Assembly: GCA_036345935.2 (NCBI GenBank)
Contig: JADWOT020000004.1
Span: forward strand, 15,086,396-15,150,395
Direction: 5' to 3'
DNA length: 64,000 bases
Origin: Taenia hydatigena
Taxonomy: Eukaryota > Platyhelminthes > Cestoda > Cyclophyllidea > Taeniidae
In this document: in pieces, positions 61,465-64,000 of the stretch
How positions within the stretch are numbered: position 1 is the first letter of the stretch
Layout of the letters: each line of letters opens with the position of its first letter
Program-made: the position numbers and the translations under genes
Notes under the pieces: model-generated
The model's database searches: none
The model's input: only the letters and a program-made list of their open reading frames with translations
Told to the model about the DNA's origin: nothing

Positions 61465-61720
61465 CCAAATCCTATGTATGTACACTTCTTTCACCCCACT
61501 AAGATTTTTCACTCAGTGGAAGAAATTAAGCTGGATGCCCCTCAGATCGGGCTCGCTTTCCACTGCCACTAATGCAGCGCCTCAAGATTTCGCTAACATA
61601 CGAAAAAGGACGTATTTTGAGGGCGAAACATGTGCTGTTGACAAAGAGAATGGCTTGAGGCTACTGGCACGGTCCGGAAGCCGGTCAGTGCTGGAGCACA
61701 GAAACGGCTCCTTTACCAAA
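61465..61720 (+). repeat. Possible dispersed repeat family B, copy 5
   Basis: Shares GTACACTTCTTTCACCCCAC with copy 4 and, further on, GGCTTGAGGCTACTGGCACG with its GGCTTGTGACTATTGGCAT block. The middle is too diverged to align by eye. Confidence 0.35.
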
Positions 61721-64000
61721 GCCGAGATGTAAATCAACATCAAACGTATTATCTTAGGTGTACATAACTAAACCGCCAATTTTCAGATAATCATAACTCA
61801 CATATCTTCCCAATAAACTTAATCATAGCCATATTTGCATTTTAACTGAGGAAGGAGGGATGATCTATCAAAAAAATTACGGTTACTGGCTTTGAAAAGA
61901 AGAAAATTCTACACTCTTTAAAATTTAATTTTATGTATTCCATTGATTCAAATCTAACTTGTCCAGAAAACTGGAACACTATGAAGGAACAACCTAAATA
62001 AATTATGAAAATTGGAGTATTCTCTTAACTTTATATTAATTTTGGAATTAAGCATGACCGCTTTCGTGGAATTTTGGGCCAAAGGTGCGGGAAGAACGAA
62101 ATACGTATTAAAAGCTTTTGACTCATCAGGATAATAATCTGGTATGGGTGTCTTGGAACCTTTAAGACCATTTTCCATTTAAACTGTCTTTAAAGCAGCA
62201 AAATTGGCTTATTCTGAAGCTGACATAACACTACAACCACCACACCTGTGTAGATAGTTTTAATATAGAATCGTTGCGCTTGGTGCCGTTAAAATTGAAA
62301 AAGTCTTCAGGCATATCACAATGGGTACCTGGTTTTAGTTGCTTACGAGAACGAGCAGTGGCAAAGAGTAAACCCAAAATAACATATCTAAGCCAGTTAC
62401 GAATTCAAATAGGTGACTTCTACCTTTGTGATAAGTGATGTTCCAAATCCTAGCGGAAATGAAGTTACACAAGAAAATATTTTTTATTTTGTAGTTATTT
62501 TCATAGACTTGAAGAATCTCATACCAGAACTGAAACAATGAAGTTCCTTTGTATTCAGTTGTGTTTCTTACGTAGTTGAAGCACCTTCAAATGCCATATT
62601 TCTTGTTAAGACAGGATTGTTTGCATGACTAATTCCGGTTAAGCCTAAGGGACCGTATTCATGCAAATGCATGTTGGATAAAATCAAGCGTACACGGCTA
62701 AGCAAATTTCTATTTCACTGCATCAATGAGACCTATTTAAGCCAATTTAATGTCCTTTAAAACTTAATGCTCAAATAAATGAAAATAGAAAATGCTGGGA
62801 GTGTATAAATGTTCTGCATTGCTGACCTTTTAGAAGTACAGACTGCTCAAAATGGAGAAATTCCAAACCAATCCACTTAATGAAAGAAGAGCTTAAGCTA
62901 TTGCGGTTCAGTGGTTGCTTATGTAGCTCGCGGTTTCGGCAACGGGGCAACTTGGCCGCTCCGCAATCGTAGCTCCGCCGAGGGGCTGAGGAATTTATTA
63001 ATTTGGCTACAGTGTTTAAAAGATAAAAATTCCCAAAAAATTTCGCATATCATTTTTAAAATCTTAATAAAAGCATGCCGAGGCACGAACCTCCTAAACA
63101 AGAAAACCTATAAAACTACACATTTCAATGTTTCATTGGCCTTTATGGGATAGTAGTAAGTTCCCTGCAGTGTCCAAATATGCGACGATAGTTCCTTAGA
63201 GCACTTTAGTCAGGCAATTAAATTGTCAGTATGAAACTGGATTGTCTGAGAGTTTACAAATTATTTGTGAGTGTCTTCTAAGAGCTTTCTTTTTACCACA
63301 AAAATTCAGGCACCTCATAATAGAGAAAAACTTGTGGTGACTAGTTGTCCTTTCAGATGTAATAATGTTCAAAAAATGGTATGATACCAATGTTTTGCAG
63401 CTAAAGGCTCCAGGAAGCGATTGCATTCATTGCTTTAGCGATAGAAGACCATAGTTGAGTAGTCCATAAGCAGTAAATGAAGAGCTTTTGCACCTCAGCC
63501 AATCACTTAAAATCTAATATAACACCACTTAAATGTTGTGCTATGTAATTGCTATTTATTTTGCCACATTGCTTTATGCCAACGTTCTGGTACACCTGCT
63601 TGATTCCGATTATACTTAATTTCTGTTCGAATAAGTGCCAAACATGTGAAGTTAATTAATGACATTCCTTTTGACAAATGGGGGGACGAAAGCTTTTGCT
63701 CATTCCATTCTAGTAATTTAGGTATTCAAGCCACCTTCTATCACTACAACGATTTCGTTTTTTGATTAGGCTGCTCTTTTAAATGGCAAAGAGGAACTGT
63801 GAGCGAACCGAAATTTGAATGTGTAAAATGCCATGCAACTCACAACGCCTTTTATTTGGCGGGCTGGGTAGCCACATTGTCTTGGTGGGGCAAGAGAATA
63901 GGAGGTGATGAGGATATGCAAATTAGTTTTACCGCTTGTGTAAATTCTCTCTAAATTCAGACCACTTCTCTTTGTATTCCACATTGCCTGACGAATAGGA
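61721..64000. other. Intergenic to window end, no gene seen
   Basis: AT-rich with only short open frames on both strands (for example 62911-63153, 63226-63426, 63766-63984). None has a recognisable motif or splice context. Confidence 0.55.

Overview
This is eukaryotic, metazoan DNA: interrupted genes with GT-AG introns, a scaffold gap (ten N at 46729-46738), repeat-rich intergenic DNA and animal protein families. The best guess for the host is a parasitic flatworm, perhaps a tapeworm. That rests on the mix of very small introns (57-90 nt) with multi-kb ones, balanced base composition, a divergent chromatin gene and Ty3/gypsy debris. It is an inference, not a demonstration.

Layout. (1) 1-20307, minus strand: most of an SNX14-type sorting nexin (N-terminal membrane anchor, PXA, RGS, PX, C-terminal nexin region), spread over about 20 kb, with its 3' end running off the left edge. 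An inverted repeat in its introns flanks the first PX exon. (2) 20308-22073: a head-to-head intergenic interval with a possible LTR/gag-like remnant. (3) 22074-36715, plus strand: a KAT6 (MOZ/MORF)-type MYST histone acetyltransferase. I resolved 16 exons whose phases all agree (5,144 nt, about 1,714 codons). Its order is winged helix, double PHD finger, linker, MYST domain, then a Ser/Pro/Gln-rich tail; only the first exon is missing. (4) 37002-37218, minus strand: a likely 3'-terminal exon of an unknown convergent gene, its stop codon fused to AATAAA. (5) About 37.2-64 kb: a gene-poor accessory region with two intronless, TATA-box genes for secreted, extremely acidic repeat proteins (44750-48091 and 59617-60270). 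Around them lie two dispersed repeat families, a decayed gypsy integrase (49373-50310) and a truncated duplicate of the KAT6 gene (53921-54725).

SNX14 proteins act at the endoplasmic reticulum and lipid droplets; KAT6 proteins acetylate histone H3 in the nucleus. There is no reason to link them functionally beyond their divergent arrangement. The two acidic proteins share a signal-peptide style, TATA spacing and single-exon structure and look like one secreted family, possibly for calcium binding or mineral/matrix formation. This is the least-described biology in the window. Two separate places (the SNX14 inverted repeat and the KAT6 duplicate) show perfectly identical tracts with abrupt ends inside diverged homology. 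That points to gene conversion or to assembly error.
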